A stretch of DNA of 64,000 bases from Phoebastria nigripes (GCA_035582835.1 JAYKAV010002790.1:530571-594570); one strand, 5' to 3'. Positions 23,342 through 36,332 are shown, numbered from the stretch's first letter. Numbers and translations: made by a program. The notes: a model not told the origin generated them from the letters alone.

Positions 23342-23363
23342 ATTCTATGATTCTATGATTCTA
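23342..23363 (+). repeat. CR1 3' terminal octamer repeat
   Basis: ATTCTATG at 23342-23349 and 23350-23357, then ATTCTA at 23358-23363. This short tandem array is the characteristic CR1 3' end, in place of the poly-A tail of L1-type LINEs, and fixes the element's orientation and 3' boundary. Confidence 0.95.
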
Positions 23364-24690
23364 AATCTTTGCCACTGCTTTCTAAGAGGGTGTGGTTTTG
23401 TTTCAGCTGGCCTGGGTCCTTTTTTAAAATACTGCTTCTATTAAACCATCCCCATTCAAACACCTTCTCTCCCTCCTTAGAAGTTAACTACATACTGCCT
23501 ATAACACATTACAGTTTGTCTCAGAAATGTTAAACTCAGTGTCTCAGTTCTCAAGATAAAGTGGCACAAGGCCAGTGTAAATTCATTCCTGCAGTGGATC
23601 CCTCTTTGGCTTAAAAAGTAGCAAATCCTGCTAAAAAAAAAAATCATAAGGAGCGGTGTAACATTTGGAAGCAGGAGAACCTGTGAAGAGGCAGCACTGC
23701 CCTCTATGACATTCATATACCACAGTGGAAATGTGTCATATTCTGAAACTCATTTTCTGTTAGGGATTAGAGAGAGAAAGAAATGGGTGGAGAAGTTGGA
23801 AGGAATCAGATTATATTTTCGTGATGAGAAGGGGATCCTGGAAATAAGAATTCTTTCAGTGTTTGAAAGGAAGAACCTGCAGGGGCAAAGGTGGGGAGAA
23901 AGCTCTTGCAAGGAACACATTTCAGAAATCACTGGGAGCGTTTTGCAGACTGCATGACAGCACACTGGGGAGGAAAAATTTTCTTAACTTGAAGTAAAAA
24001 ACGTAGCCCAGAAAAGAAACCAGCTTCTCCTGATGTACCCACATCCTGATCATCATTGCCACTGGTATCCTCCAAGCTGTCTAGTCCTGCCCTTTTCATC
24101 AGACTTATGTAAATCCTGGGCCCAAGCAGAATTTGGCTCTTACTTTTCCACTACAAGAACCTGACAGATATTTCATTCTTTTCTTTCCAACCACTTTCTA
24201 GATCTAGATTTAATTTCAGAGCTATTTGTCAGGCTTAGCTCCCTGTCTTCTGTCTATAAATCAACATTGATCTCCATCTTCTTATTCTTTTAATTAATGC
24301 TTATTCACTGAGGAGTGTATTGAGAGAAGTTTTACAAAAGACTGCTGCTGCATGCCAAATGAAGCTGGGGGGCAGTGGTGGGAAGGGTTGGAAGCAAACA
24401 GGAGGGTACTGCCTTCTTTTTCCTTTGTTACATTTCATATATCTCATGTTTGCTATAAAAGACAGTGGTGGTGTGTTGAAGCCAATCTTAGGGAAAAGGA
24501 AAGAAAGAGTCAGAAATAGACAAATACCATCCCTAAGTAGCTGAATGGCCAGAGCATACATAGAAAATACACTTATTTGTCCAGGATAGCTTAGCTACAG
24601 GCTGTTTCCAGCAGTCCTTTTCCTTCTGGATGCACAGCTTTGATGCTGTCTGCAAGGAGCGCCCAGAGAAAAAGTTGCTTATGTCGGGTT

Positions 24691-24731
24691 AGAAGAGAAG
24701 GGAAATAAGAGAAGAGGAGGGAGGGGAGGGA
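24691..24731 (+). repeat. Polypurine tract
   Basis: About 40 bases of almost only A and G, ending in G-tracts of two to four bases separated by single A (GGAGGGAGGGGAGGG). It could form a triplex or a two-tier G-quadruplex. No gene is visible nearby to suggest a role. Confidence 0.75.
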
Positions 24732-27700
24732 GCCCAAGCTCATCTCCACTCTATAGCTGCCTCAGTCTCTGCTCTCAGCTCGCAGTCACTGGTTCCTGAT
24801 TTGCTGCCCCTTAAAACATTTTTGTTCGTGATGGTTGTCACCCATCCAGCAGTTGCCTTTCTCTTCCTAGCTGCCATCCACGGCCTCAGTAGCAATATCC
24901 CACGTCTCCCTGTTGCCTGCGTAGCTTGCAAACCAGCAGACTCCTCTGGGGTGGCTTCTACCTTCCTGCCTTCACCCTAAATCCCAAACACCATTGATGC
25001 ACCCTAGCTCCCTCCCCAGAGACTACTGACAGCCACAGCTGATGCCCCGTCCTTGTCCTGGCAATGCTGAGTGCTGAACATGGATGAGAAATCCAACTTG
25101 TGTTATGTGTTCTGACACCGGATGTTGAAATAGCTGAGAAAGACTAAGTCTTGGCTTAATAAGTTCTATCATAAGAAGACCCGTGCTTGTGAAACATGAA
25201 CTCTGAATGGGTCTAACCAGCAGTGAAATATGTTTCACAGGGCTGTGTCTCAGAAGGCCTGGCGGGCCAGCTGCAAAAGCTCACTTTGAGATAAAAAGAA
25301 GATTTTCTGCTGAGGATCAGTAATAAATGCTGATCTATGATGTGAATTTGGCTCAGGCTGAGATGTGGAGCAGCAGTGCATTGAGCAACGGTTTTTCCCT
25401 CTGGCAAAGGAGGAGCACAGCTCTGGGGGCAGAAAGGGGCTCTAGGCTGAGCCCCAGGAGCTCTGGGCTTCCCACCAGACTTTGGGGAGGTTATTGGCTA
25501 TTTCTGCTCATCAAGAGGGAAGCCAATTTACAGAAACTGTGAGTTCATGCCAAAATCTGAGGTGTAGTAAAGCATGAAGGGCACAGGTCAGTGCAACACA
25601 GCTCTCCTGGGTATGGGCAACAGCCTGCAATTTAGTACTGTCACACGCAAAGTTATTCCACCAGAAAAGAAAAATGAAAGCCATGATTACAGGAAGGAGG
25701 TCCCAGGATGCGTTGACTCTGAACAGGACTCAGGGCACCGATGAACTGGACATGAGGGCTCAGCATACCTATATGGCCACTATAGTTCTGGGGAGAATAA
25801 AAGGGGAATATTGAGTAGCACTACTGACATTACGTTTCCACTGTATTCCTCATTTGCCGCTACTAGAATACTTAGTCCAAATTTGGTGTTACAGATCAAA
25901 AACTACACAGATAAATTGGAGAGAGATCAGAGCAATAAGGATCATGCAGAAACAACTCCTGAAGAGAAAGAGTGAAGGAACTCAATATATTTAGCTTACA
26001 GAGATAAACAATGATTTGGTCGCAGTCTATAAATACGAGAGTAAAGAACAGACATGTGGTAATAAGGTTTCTGATGTCTAGTAGACAAATGAATAACAAA
26101 ATCCTGAGTGCGTGAAGAATCCAGAGAAGTTCCTGAACCTTCAAGAACAAAGTTTATATTTTAATNGAAAAGATAATTAACTGTTAAAACAAAATTTTAT
26201 ATTTTGTAATGGATCCTCTATCGTTGGAAAATTTTTAGTCATTGTCAGACACTTTTCTAATAATGGCTCCAGTGCAAGCAGGAATTAATTCAGCCCCTAG
26301 CTTCTGTTACAGCGGAGGTCATGAAGGGAAGTTGATCAGTTTTAACACCAGGATTAATGAACATGTATTCATCCCATCATCCCAGGAATATGCTTTTAAT
26401 GTCTGGACTTAAAAGACCAAGATCCCCACCCATTCTACCCTAAAACTCTCCGACAACTCAGGGAGATGTCCTCTAGAGGAGTTTGAGCCATATTATCAGG
26501 TGATTTTAGGAAGGATAAAACATTACTCAGAAAACCAAATTTTCCTCAAAACCTCCGGAGGAGAAAAGACGGTGACAGCTATTTAAGGCTGTTCTGCTGC
26601 CACATGTCACACGTTGTGACGCACTCTGTCAGTGTGGTTACACAACACCGCCACCTCCTCAGACACAGCCGCCTTTCCACGCAGGGCCTGTGCCCGCCTT
26701 GCTACCCCCTGGACCCCACCATGCCAAACAGAAAGTAATAAAACTCTGCTGATATCTATCAAACCCACCAATTCTGAAGCAAGGATGCATTCTTCTCTTC
26801 CTAGAGACTTCTTACCTCTCTTTGGCACAGAAAACCCTTGCTATGATCAAAATACAATTTCTATTTTATTTTTATCAATTATTTACTGACATTTAATTTG
26901 GTGTTCTATAGAAGTATTAAAGGATGCTGGCATTGCATATGAGAGAATCAATCCAGCAGTCTTTCCACCTCCATGCACCNGAGTATGAAGCTATACAGTA
27001 AAGGTAGATAAGCTGCACAGCTAGTTTTGCGTGCAGCCCTTCTGCAGCCTCACACCCGTGAGCAGCCCGGGTGAATCACTGGGTCTGTTCATGCAATAGG
27101 AACGCTGGAGGGCCCTGAAATACTGTTTTGCAATAGTGTTTTGGTCAGTGTGAAAAACCATTAAAAATTAAATTACAACTATGACAGCTAGCAGAAACTA
27201 GATAAAAACATGTAAATAATTTAACATGAGTATTTTGCTTGGTTTTTGACTGAATTAAGAGCACTAAGCTTAAGATATGTACTGCTGTGGTTATGATTTC
27301 TTTTTAAAAATGTTTCCAGGCTTTAGAGATAAGCATGTGTTTACATAATAAACTACTGGCATGAAATATATGTATAACAAATAAGGCTACCAGTAATCTC
27401 AAAGTGAATGTTGCCCAATACTTTCCAGAACAGGGCTGTGCCTTGAAGTATTTATGGACGTGACAATTTTTTTCCTTTAAACTATAATATTATAATGTGG
27501 GTGTCTGCTTTTGAATGAATGTTTAGTGGGAGGAAAAAAAAGGATCAGCTATTTCTGACCTTGAGACTAAAGGAAAATATCGAGCTCTACCATTTTCAAA
27601 GTACACTTTGAACCATTTAGTTAAGCAACTCGGACATGGCTGTGTTTCTTTGACAAGGGAGCCAACTCAGGAGCAAAGGAGCTGTCCCTTGGGAAAACTC

Positions 27701-28214
27701 AGCTCAAATAGAAATTAAAAGCCTTTCAAAATGTGCATGTTCAATGGAAGTTCTTTGAGGATTCCAACTAAACACCCCCACCATTCTGTCACAATGAGAA
27801 TAAGNCAGTTCGGGACTCTCAGGCGAAGGGAAATGCCTGCACTTGCTCTTTGTCTGTCATGCGTGGCTGTGGCCTGAGCCATGGGAATACGGGAGCCATG
27901 GGAATACCAGGAACTGAAAGCAGCTGTCTCTGCTTTCGTGTCCAGGCAGTATGGAGAAAAACAATGTGACCTTACCCAGGTGCAATAGGAAGGGAGAGTA
28001 GACGAAGGATAAGTGTAAGTTTATAGGTGACTGGATCAAAGACATCTTGGGTTGAGGATGACATTAACTGTGAGGACTAAGTCAATGTTTCACAAGTGAC
28101 ATTAGTGATAATGCTGAGTTTGCAAATTTACCATTCTCTGGAGAAAGAGAAAACACTGAATTTGAAAAGTTTATTCATAACAGAAGAGTCAAGCACTCTT
28201 GAAAAAATCTTATC

Positions 28215-28227
28215 TTTTTTTTTTTTT
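28215..28227. repeat. T13 homopolymer
   Basis: Uninterrupted T run within a T-rich stretch (ATTTAGATTTTTAATTTTTTG follows). No element was recognised around it. Confidence 0.85.
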
Positions 28228-28626
28228 ATTTAGATTTTTAATTTTTTGCCTGCACAAACCAAAGGGAGAGGCAAACTCCGCTATTATCTTGATAATCCCA
28301 ACCCATGAATGCCTTCCAAGGCAAGCCATGTTTTCTGNTTAAAACAGCTTCACATAAAAATATCTCTTCCTTCTCCTTTACAAATACAAATACAACAAGC
28401 TTTTCCAGAACGAAAGATCAAATGCGTTCTCAGATCTGCGCCCTCTGGGATTAGTCGTGTTTTCAGAAGCTGCTAAGANCTTTCCACTCTTCTAAGCTGG
28501 CAGGAGCCCAAAGCACACAGGAACCTGCAGGAAGTTCCCAGTTTAAAACCGCCCAGTGCTGCTTCTGTTAGACTGTCTGAGTGCAATACACTGATACTTT
28601 GCTTCAAATACAATTTCTTACTCTCT

Positions 28627-28634
28627 TAACTTCA
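28627..28634. repeat. Candidate left target-site duplication
   Basis: TAACTTCA, matched at 30443-30450. It flanks the decayed CR1 copy. The match could be partly CR1 sequence, so this is tentative. Confidence 0.4.
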
Positions 28635-30442
28635 CAGAATCACAGAATGGTTGACCTCTGGAGGTCACCTGGTCCAACCCCCGCCCTGCTCAAGCAGCAT
28701 CACCTAGAGCCAGTTGCCCAGGACCATGCCCAGATGGCTTTTGAGTATCTCCAACAATGGAGACTCCACAACCTCACTGGGCAACCTGTGCCAGTGCTCG
28801 GTCACCCTCACAGTGAAAAAGTGTTTCCTGATGTTCAGAGGGAACCTCCTGTGTTTCAGTTTGTGCCCATTGCCCCTTGTCCTGCCACTGCTAAAAAGCA
28901 CCTGGCTCCTCTTTGCACCCTCCCTTCAGGTATTTATATACATTGATAAGATCCTTCTCTTCTTTAGGCTAAACAGGCCCAGCTCTCCCAGCCTTTCCTC
29001 ATATGTGAGATGCTCCAGCCTCTTCATCATCTTTGTGGCCCTTCATTGGACTCTCTCCAGTATGTCCATATCTCTCTTGTACCAAGGAGCCCAGAACTGG
29101 ACACAGTGCTCCAGGTGTGGCCTCACCAGTGCTGAGTAGGTGGGAAGNATCACTCCCCTCGACCTGCTGGCAATACTTTGTCTAATGGAGGATACCATTA
29201 GACTTCTTTGCTGCAAGGGCTCATTGCTGGCTCATGTTCAACCTGGTGTCCACCAGAACTCCCAGGTCATTTTCTGCCAAGCTGCTTTCCAGCTGGTCGG
29301 CCTCCAGCATATATCGGTGCATGGGATTGTTCCTCCCCAGGTGCAGGGCTTTGCACTTTTCCTTGTTGAACTTCATGAGGCTCCTGTTGGCCCATTTCTC
29401 CAGCCTGTCAAGGTCCTTCTGGATGGCAGGATGACCCTCAGCCACTCCATCCAGCTTTGTGTCATCAACAAACTTGCTGAGGGTACACTCTGTCCCATCA
29501 TCCAGATCATTGATAAAGATATTAAACATGATTGGACCCGATATTGATCCCTGGGGTACACCACTAGTTTCTGGCCTTCTATTAGAATTTGCACTGCTGA
29601 TCGCCACCCTCTGGGCCTGGTCATTCAGCCAGTTTTCAACCCACTTCACTGTCGCTCATCCAGCCCATACATCAACAGCTTNTTTATGAGGATCTTGTGG
29701 GAGACAGCGTCAAAGGCCTTACTGAAGTCTAGGTACACAATATCCACTGCTCTCCCCTCATCTACCAGGCCAGCCACTTCATCATAGAAGTTTATCAAAT
29801 TGGTCAAGCATGACTTCTCCTTGNTGAAGCCATGCTGATGACTACTGATGATTTTCTTGTCCTTAATGTGCATGGAAATGGTTTCCAGGACTAGCTGCTC
29901 CATCATCTTCCAAGGGATTGAGGTGAGGCTGACTGGCGTGTAGTTCCCTGGGTCCTCCTTCTCTCCTTTCTTGAAGATGGGGGTGACATTTGCTTTCCTC
30001 CAGTCTTTGGGAACTTCTCCTAGTCACCATAATTGATTATAGATTATCAAGAGTTGCCTTGCAATGATATCTGCCAGCTCCCTCAGCATTTGTGGCTGCA
30101 NCCCATCAGGGCCCATGGATTTATGTGTATCCAGTTTGCTTAAGTATTCCCTGACCTGATCCTTTTCCACCAAGGGTATATCTTCCTTGCACCAGCCTTT
30201 CCCCCTGGTCTCTGGGACCTGGGATTCCTGAAGGCTGGTCTTGCTAATAAAGACTGAGGCAAAGAAGGCATTCAGTACTTCAGCCTTTTCCACATCCTGC
30301 ATAACCAGGTCCCCCATCTCATTGAGTAATGGGCCCACATCTTATCTAGTCTTTCTTTTGTCACCTATGTGCTTACAGAAGCCCTTCTTGTTGCCTTTGA
30401 CATCCCTGGCCAGATTCAATTCCATTTGGGCTTTAGCTTTCC
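28635..30442 (-). mobile_element. CR1 LINE, decayed 1.8-kb minus-strand copy
   Basis: The 3' end lies at the left, where CAGAATCACAGAATGG followed by CTCTGGAGGTCACCTGGTCCAACCC is a reversed CR1 terminus. The body runs through the C-terminal ORF2 segment, the complete RT region and the linker upstream of RT ([21 protein letters not shown]). Clear CR1 similarity ends near 30440-30450 (TTTGGGCTTTAGCTTTCC), so the copy reaches further 5' than the one at 21-22 kb but still lacks the endonuclease and ORF1. An 8-base string TAACTTCA occurs at both ends (28627-28634 and 30443-30450) and may be a target-site duplication. Because CR1 relatives also read CCTAAC near the right end, the exact boundary could shift by a few bases. 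Confidence 0.93.
28704..30338 (-). pseudogene. CR1 ORF2 remnant in four frame fragments
   Basis: In coding order: 30338-30024 is the pre-RT linker ([34 protein letters not shown]). 29906-29646 carries RT motif A in VYLDFSKAFDAVSH. 29649-29221 carries motif B SGVPQGS and motif C changed from FADD to FVDD with both aspartates retained, then the palm through DLGVLVDTRLNMS. 28901-28704 is the conserved C-terminal segment (FPLNIRKHFFTVRV, HRLPSEVVESP). Frame changes separate these pieces, and unresolved bases lie at 29148, 29682, 29824 and 30102. The thumb region between 29221 and 28901 is not open. The decay is heavier than in the copy at 21-22 kb, suggesting an older insertion or less constraint before insertion. 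Confidence 0.9.
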
Positions 30443-30450
30443 TAACTTCA
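30443..30450. repeat. Candidate right target-site duplication
   Basis: TAACTTCA, identical to 28627-28634 at the other end of the CR1 copy. The first bases may belong to the CR1 body. Confidence 0.4.
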
Positions 30451-33400
30451 TCATAAGTAACCTTACAGAATGGCAGAAACAATGACTTCCTGGCATTCTG
30501 CTATGATTCTCAGTAGCACCATGGTCTGGCAACAGACTTCGTGAAAACAGTTCCAAATTACGGATGTCCTGTTCTCATGCAAGAAATGTGAGCTTTTAAT
30601 AGAAAAGGTCACATCCATCCATATGATTTCACTGCACTATTTGAAAGACGCCTATATGGTAATGGGTTTTGTAGCATTTCAAAGAAGTTCAGACCACGGG
30701 AATCTCACTTTTTCAGCAATACATCATATTTCGTTTTGGAAAAAATGGTCTTTCCAATAGTCTTTGCATGGTGAGGTGGAGGTAATCATGAGCGGCCATA
30801 CAAGCCAACTCAGCAAGGGNTTTTTTTGGCCTTTTTTTCTTTCAAGAGAAAGCAAAATCATGTTACAAGGAAACTTCACAGTATGCTGCGAGGCATTGTG
30901 TCATTCACATAATTTTGGAGATGGTTAGCATACAGACAGTAAGTAGATCAGGACAAATGGTATTTGCTGACTCATGGATGAATTATGTTAGGCTTTGTTT
31001 TGCAATTAATGATATTTGCAAACCAGTCCAATAATTTCATATTTATTGGTGGCTAAAAACACCCTTCACATATTACCAGCAGATAAATGGTAAACCGGGT
31101 TAATAGCTAAATACTTAGTGTTTTTATTCAGTAGGTAAGTTTGGGTTTGGAGAGCCAAGCCATTTGCTACTTAAAAATTCTGTCTCTGTCTACTGGAGGC
31201 TCTACATCAATCTGCAGACTTAAAGTATTCGGAGATACATGTGTTTGACGTAGAAGATATATTCTGACATACTTTGAAAATGATTCAGTTCAGTAACTAG
31301 TTCAGGTTCAGCTCAGCTGAACAAGAGTTGAGTCAAGCAAGATTTCAAAAATATTCCCTGTGCGTTTCTGACCAGCTCTAATATTGCTTGCTTTCCCAGA
31401 ACAATTTTTTCTTTGCTTTTCTCTAAAATAGTGATTTTATTGATTTAGAGATTTGTTCAGCTAGCCCTGTACATGTTATTAGAGTGAGCAAGCAGCCTGG
31501 GATGTCTGTAACCCTGGAACCAATGAAAAGAAAGGTCTAGTTGATAAAGGGAAAGAAATGAAGAGTGAGCTTGTGGGAGAGCATGTATCAGTGACATACC
31601 CCTACTAACATTTAGCTTTTCTCAGTCCATTTTCTTAAGCTTTAAGTCCTGAAGTCACTTGAAGAAATTAAAGTAGGAGGGGAAAGAGGTGGGCTATGTC
31701 TATCTGTGGGTAATTATATTAACCTAAAATTGTACACCTCCCTGGACTGGTCCTCTGCTCAAGATTTTTACTTGATGGAGGCCCATGGAAATGCACTTCT
31801 GTACTCATGACAGAAAAAGTACTGAGGGGGTAAACTAGAGCCCAAGGAGAAGATACCACGGCATTGGCCTTAAGAACATAGCATCTGGGAGTGCTGGGGT
31901 TCTGATGGCAATACAAGGGCGTAAACTAAAACAAATGAAACATCCAACTGATTGATGTTTAAGAACCAATTTTTAAAATGCCTGTGGTAGCAGCACAACC
32001 CAGCAAGGGGATACTCTTCTTTGTTTAAATAGTTGCTAAATCTTTGAGGCAGTTCTTCTGTTAAATGAGGTAACAAGGGCCAAAAAAGCATGCATTTCTA
32101 CCCTGTCAAGAGTAAAGCGTGAGTTCTCCATCTAGATTAGCATCATAGGGGCCTAGGGAGGTCATGGTCACCCTTCCTCTTCATGGCCAGGAATGAAGGG
32201 AAAGGACTTATAACTGTGTTTGTCATGGAGGGTCAGGGAAGACTGGCATCTTGCACTATATCTTCATAGTGATGAAATAAAAGAAAGGAGAAAGTAGAAG
32301 TTAGTGTCAGTGTGAAGGCAAGCAGAAGGGTGGAGAGGACTGCTAAAAGCAGCAACACATTCTGGCTGAACTTCTCAGCAGGGGGAAAGGCAGCCTTCAA
32401 ACCCTCCCTTATCATCACANAGGCAGAAAATTACTGCAAATAGCCAAAGTGTAACTTATCCAGGAAACACACTGTCCTGTTTTGGGAACATGACATGTCC
32501 TCAGTGTCAGGCACTGCAAACTACAAGAACACAGTGTGGATCTCTGCAGATATTACACAAATGTACAAAAATCCATATTATTCAACCTGGCAGTACAGGC
32601 ACACACATACAAAATAAAAAAATACATTTTAAAAGCAAACTTAAGCTAGCAAAACTCACCAGATTTAAAAATAAAAGCCATGTGGCTACACAAACTCACT
32701 GAATGGAGAGTCCTGTTATGTTCACATGAGGTTTGCCCTACATAAAACTCCATAAAATTCTGTAACTCAAGAAAGAGGTAAGAGTTAAATTCTCTTATTG
32801 CTGAGTGCTGACCTTTTTTTGTAATAGTTTACAATTTTCATTGAGGTTTCAAGCTGTGTTGGGAGCATACTTAAGCTACTCAAGTGTAGTCATCTTTGTT
32901 AGCTGGTAATCTCCTAAACCTCTGTAAGCAAGAGGGCAGAAAGCCCTNTTCCAGAAGGCAACCCACCCAGACACAACTCCTGCTGCAAATTGCCCCGTGA
33001 AGGAGGCTCTCTCTCTACTAACTATACGGAATGCTGAGAAAGACAGGCTGCCGTTCAGGTAAGTGGTTTCTAACANTGCAGGTATGGAGAAGAATGCAAA
33101 TGACAGAAGAAGATGGGAGAAGAATAGAGTTTTCTTCTTCTGAAGGAAGAAAACTTGCTAACCAGTAAATCAGAGAGTTTCTTTTTTTCCCATTGTNCCA
33201 CCAGCTTACAAGCAACACAAGGAATTACTAACAACAGTGATCCAACAAACTAAGTATATTCTTGACTTTAACTATAGGACCATCTACTTTAAAACAACTG
33301 CTTGCATACCTAAGAATGGTATTTGAATTTGCTGGATCAAGGCCTCTGTTAATCATGAACTATGAAACCATCAGAGTGGTTTATTTGGAGGCTAGGTCTT

Positions 33401-36332
33401 GACAGAGTTTAGCTCTTCCTGACCTTATTTTTTCTACANCTCTGCTTGCTGTACCTGTTTAATACTGTGATGTGTATTAAATCTGCATAATTACCTATGG
33501 TAGGATTTCTTTATCAAGCTCTCCAGATTCAATGATTTTCCCACTCGGTAGGCAAGTCTTTTCTGCTTTTGATCAAACATATCTAAAGTTATAACAGCTT
33601 CTGAGATTTCACGCTAAAGTAATAGGGACAGGGGCTTTATCAGAGTGGTCAGAAATAGTATTTGTTCTATGGTGTTAATTCCCCAACTTTGTTTGGGAGC
33701 TGTTTGTTTTCTACCCCTGGAAAANTTTTTTTTACTTAAAACCTGCAGCATAGCTGGGTAGGGCTCTTCCTTCAAATTAAAATGATTTGCCCTCAGAGAA
33801 TTTATGTAAATCCTTGGAAATTAATTTCAAAAGCCCTACTCTGGAGAATCCATGCTGTTCTCATAGAACACACAATTATATATAAAAAAAAAANCAAACA
33901 ACACTTCTAAAACAACATAAACCAATGGACATTAAATGGAACAAGTTTATTCCTTTCTATAGGCCAAACCCTTGGCTTGTGCGAATTGGTACAACCTCCA
34001 CATCTTCAGAATGTACCAGTTTATCCTAGCCAGCCAACTGTTTTCAAAATTTGAATGTCCTGAGCCATACAGTTAATTTTATTATATTTTTAATGAGTAG
34101 TTAATTAGCATGTTCCAAGCCCCAGCCTAGAAGTTTGCTGGAAAACCTATAGAAAGGAGTTGCCAATTGCTGGGCTAGGTTAGTCAACATTAAATTAATG
34201 TGATGTTTCATGGCACATTGAGTAGAGAATTCATAAAACCAATGGAGCAGGTCTTTTGTTTTATATAGGAGCAAGGGAAAACTGTTACGGAAATAATGCC
34301 GTTCAGGAAATACAAATATCTGCACCATTCATCTGCTGCCAATGCATCATTTTCAAAGGCCATAAGCCTTATATATAGTATGAATGTTCTCCTCAGCCTC
34401 ATTTCTCTCACGATTTTTTTTTTCTATTTACTATCCCCAGCTCTTCTTTTTCTAAATGGACCTCCCTGGGGTTCCTTTCACCCTCCATTGATCTATATCT
34501 ATAGATATATCTTCCTAGAGATCTATACTTCTTTCCTCCTTTCCTTGGTGTTAGTGCATCTGATATGTACAAGTTAATATTTTGGTGTTAGTACNTCTCA
34601 TATGTACAGATGGAGGTGAGATTTTTATTCTGCCAAAGAATAATTACCATTCCTAGACACAACTAATAAATCTATCCATGATTATTAGTATCATATTTAA
34701 TCAAATAGAAGCTCATTTCTTGAGAGTCCCAATTTCATTTCTTTCATTTTTAGCTTGCCACTCTAACCTAAGATTTTATGGGGAAAATTGATTTATTTCT
34801 AATTAGCCAAATTTCTGTTGTGACTGCCTGGAACATGTGAACAGAACAAGTATGCTCTTAGCAGAAAGGAACCTTGTGAAGTTCTCTGTAGTCTGCCTCA
34901 AGAGATCAGTTCTTCATTTAAACAGCATCTTTATCACTCTTCTCAGAGGAAAATTATCCAAACTGCCTTTTGAGAACCCTTTTTCCAAGGATCAAAGGTC
35001 ACCTCTTTTAAAGTCATAACTTCAGCTGGGGATTGCAAGATTGTAAAATCATTAGGGACCCTTCCTCGATTTAATGCTCCTTGTATGTTCTGTGGCTTCA
35101 GAGTTCATTAGGCGGTTCATCAATGAAAAGATGTTATGGTTGATGAGATGTCTTCATTAAAATCTCTGTCATTAAGTCCTTATAATTTTAGGGGAGAAAA
35201 ATATTTTTTTGCTCTGACTTTTCTCTGCTCAAAAGTGCATGTTTTGTAAAATTTGGTAAAATTCCACTTGGCCTTTCCTGAGTGAGCTCAGAGTATGAAA
35301 AATTATTTTCATTCATTAAATTCTTGGTATGCTTCTTTTGCAATCAACCAACACCAAAATGGTCTTACCTATAAAAAAAAAAACAACAAACCCAAAATCA
35401 AAAACAAGCCAGTCCTCACAGATGTTTAAAAAATGCTGAACTGTAAATGAGAGTATCATCTCCTCTATTCCAAAAAAATAGAGTCGGCAGACAGTAAACG
35501 TGTGAGTAATATGGCAATGAAAACAATGCATACCAACAATGAGAATCCATGCCAACAGTTCTAGCACTCTACACAATGAAATAATTATTCATTAGCATGT
35601 GTTGTGTATTATATAGATCCAAACACAAATCCTTGGCACATTTGACTGGAAAGCACAATCAATTAATCATAATTTGTAAACTCATTGCAAAGCTTCTGTT
35701 CAGCAATGTCAGGTCTGTCTTACAAGAATAAGCAGTGGCTCAAGCCAGCCGTAGGAAGATAGTAACAGAAACAAANGGGATTTAGGTGTCCTCTCATCAG
35801 AAATCAGAAAGGCTTTTATACAAAGCTGCTGACGCCTTGGAAAAATCTTTGAAGAATGTAAGCAGTGTTACACTACATATAACTTCTAAATCATGCTCCA
35901 GACCTTATGGGTAGATATCACCAGATCACACAAGCAGGAGCAACCATGTGTCCAGTTAGCTACTGCAGATTAGCTAGTCCCAAATTTTGATGGGACTAGC
36001 AGGTTTATGTTAAACCCTGTTTTAATTATGGTTTCAACCAACTGTGTGTGGAGCTGGATGAATGAGAAGGATAGAGAAATGGCTGGCTCACCGTGCCTGC
36101 TCTCAACTCTAGGGGCTGTATATTTGCAAGAGGGAATTCCACTTGTGCCAGCCGGTATATGAATTCAGAATAACAATAAATTTGGAAAATTTGGTAATTT
36201 CCTGTTATTGTCCGTGACTCCCTCTTGACTTTATTACAAACTTACCTTCTTCTTTATTGTTCATGTCTTTATTTTACACACAGAGTGTCTAATATATTGG
36301 CCCAGGAGCTAATGCAGTTATTATTATNCAGA
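30451..36332. other. Gene-free unique sequence
   Basis: No gene or recognisable mobile element. It is AT-rich with many short homopolymers. Frames are under 95 codons and match nothing known. A two-copy direct repeat lies at 34545-34608. Single Ns are unusually frequent between about 32,400 and 34,600 (about eight in 2.2 kb). Confidence 0.5.
34545..34608. repeat. Two-copy 27-bp direct repeat, 37-bp period
   Basis: TTGGTGTTAGTGCATCTGAT and its continuation at 34545-34571 recur at 34582-34608 with 24 of 27 positions matching, one of the differences being an N. A local duplication of about 37 bp explains it. Confidence 0.8.

Larger units (their letters stand above)
22725..23363 (+). mobile_element. 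CR1 LINE, 3' half of a split plus-strand copy
   Basis: This is the continuation of the plus-strand CR1 interrupted at 21290. It contains the RT thumb region, the C-terminal ORF2 segment, a short 3' UTR with the typical CCTGCCCATGGCAGGGGGGT and CCCTTCCAACCC strings, and the octamer tail. The join with the first half is in frame. It ends at 23363 with two full and one partial ATTCTATG unit. No convincing target-site duplication was found around the whole element. Confidence 0.95.
23364..28634. other. Gene-free unique sequence
   Basis: No gene or mobile element was recognised. A polypurine tract lies at 24691-24731. Around 26600-26720 the DNA is GC-richer and holds a perfect 6-bp inverted repeat (26606-26620). 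A T13 run lies at 28215-28227. Frames are short, at most 88 codons, and unrelated to known families. Single Ns lie near 26165, 26980, 27805, 28338 and 28479. Confidence 0.5.

Noticed and set aside
28581..29547. Plus-strand frames of 121-141 codons
   Set aside because: Antisense shadows of the decayed minus-strand CR1.
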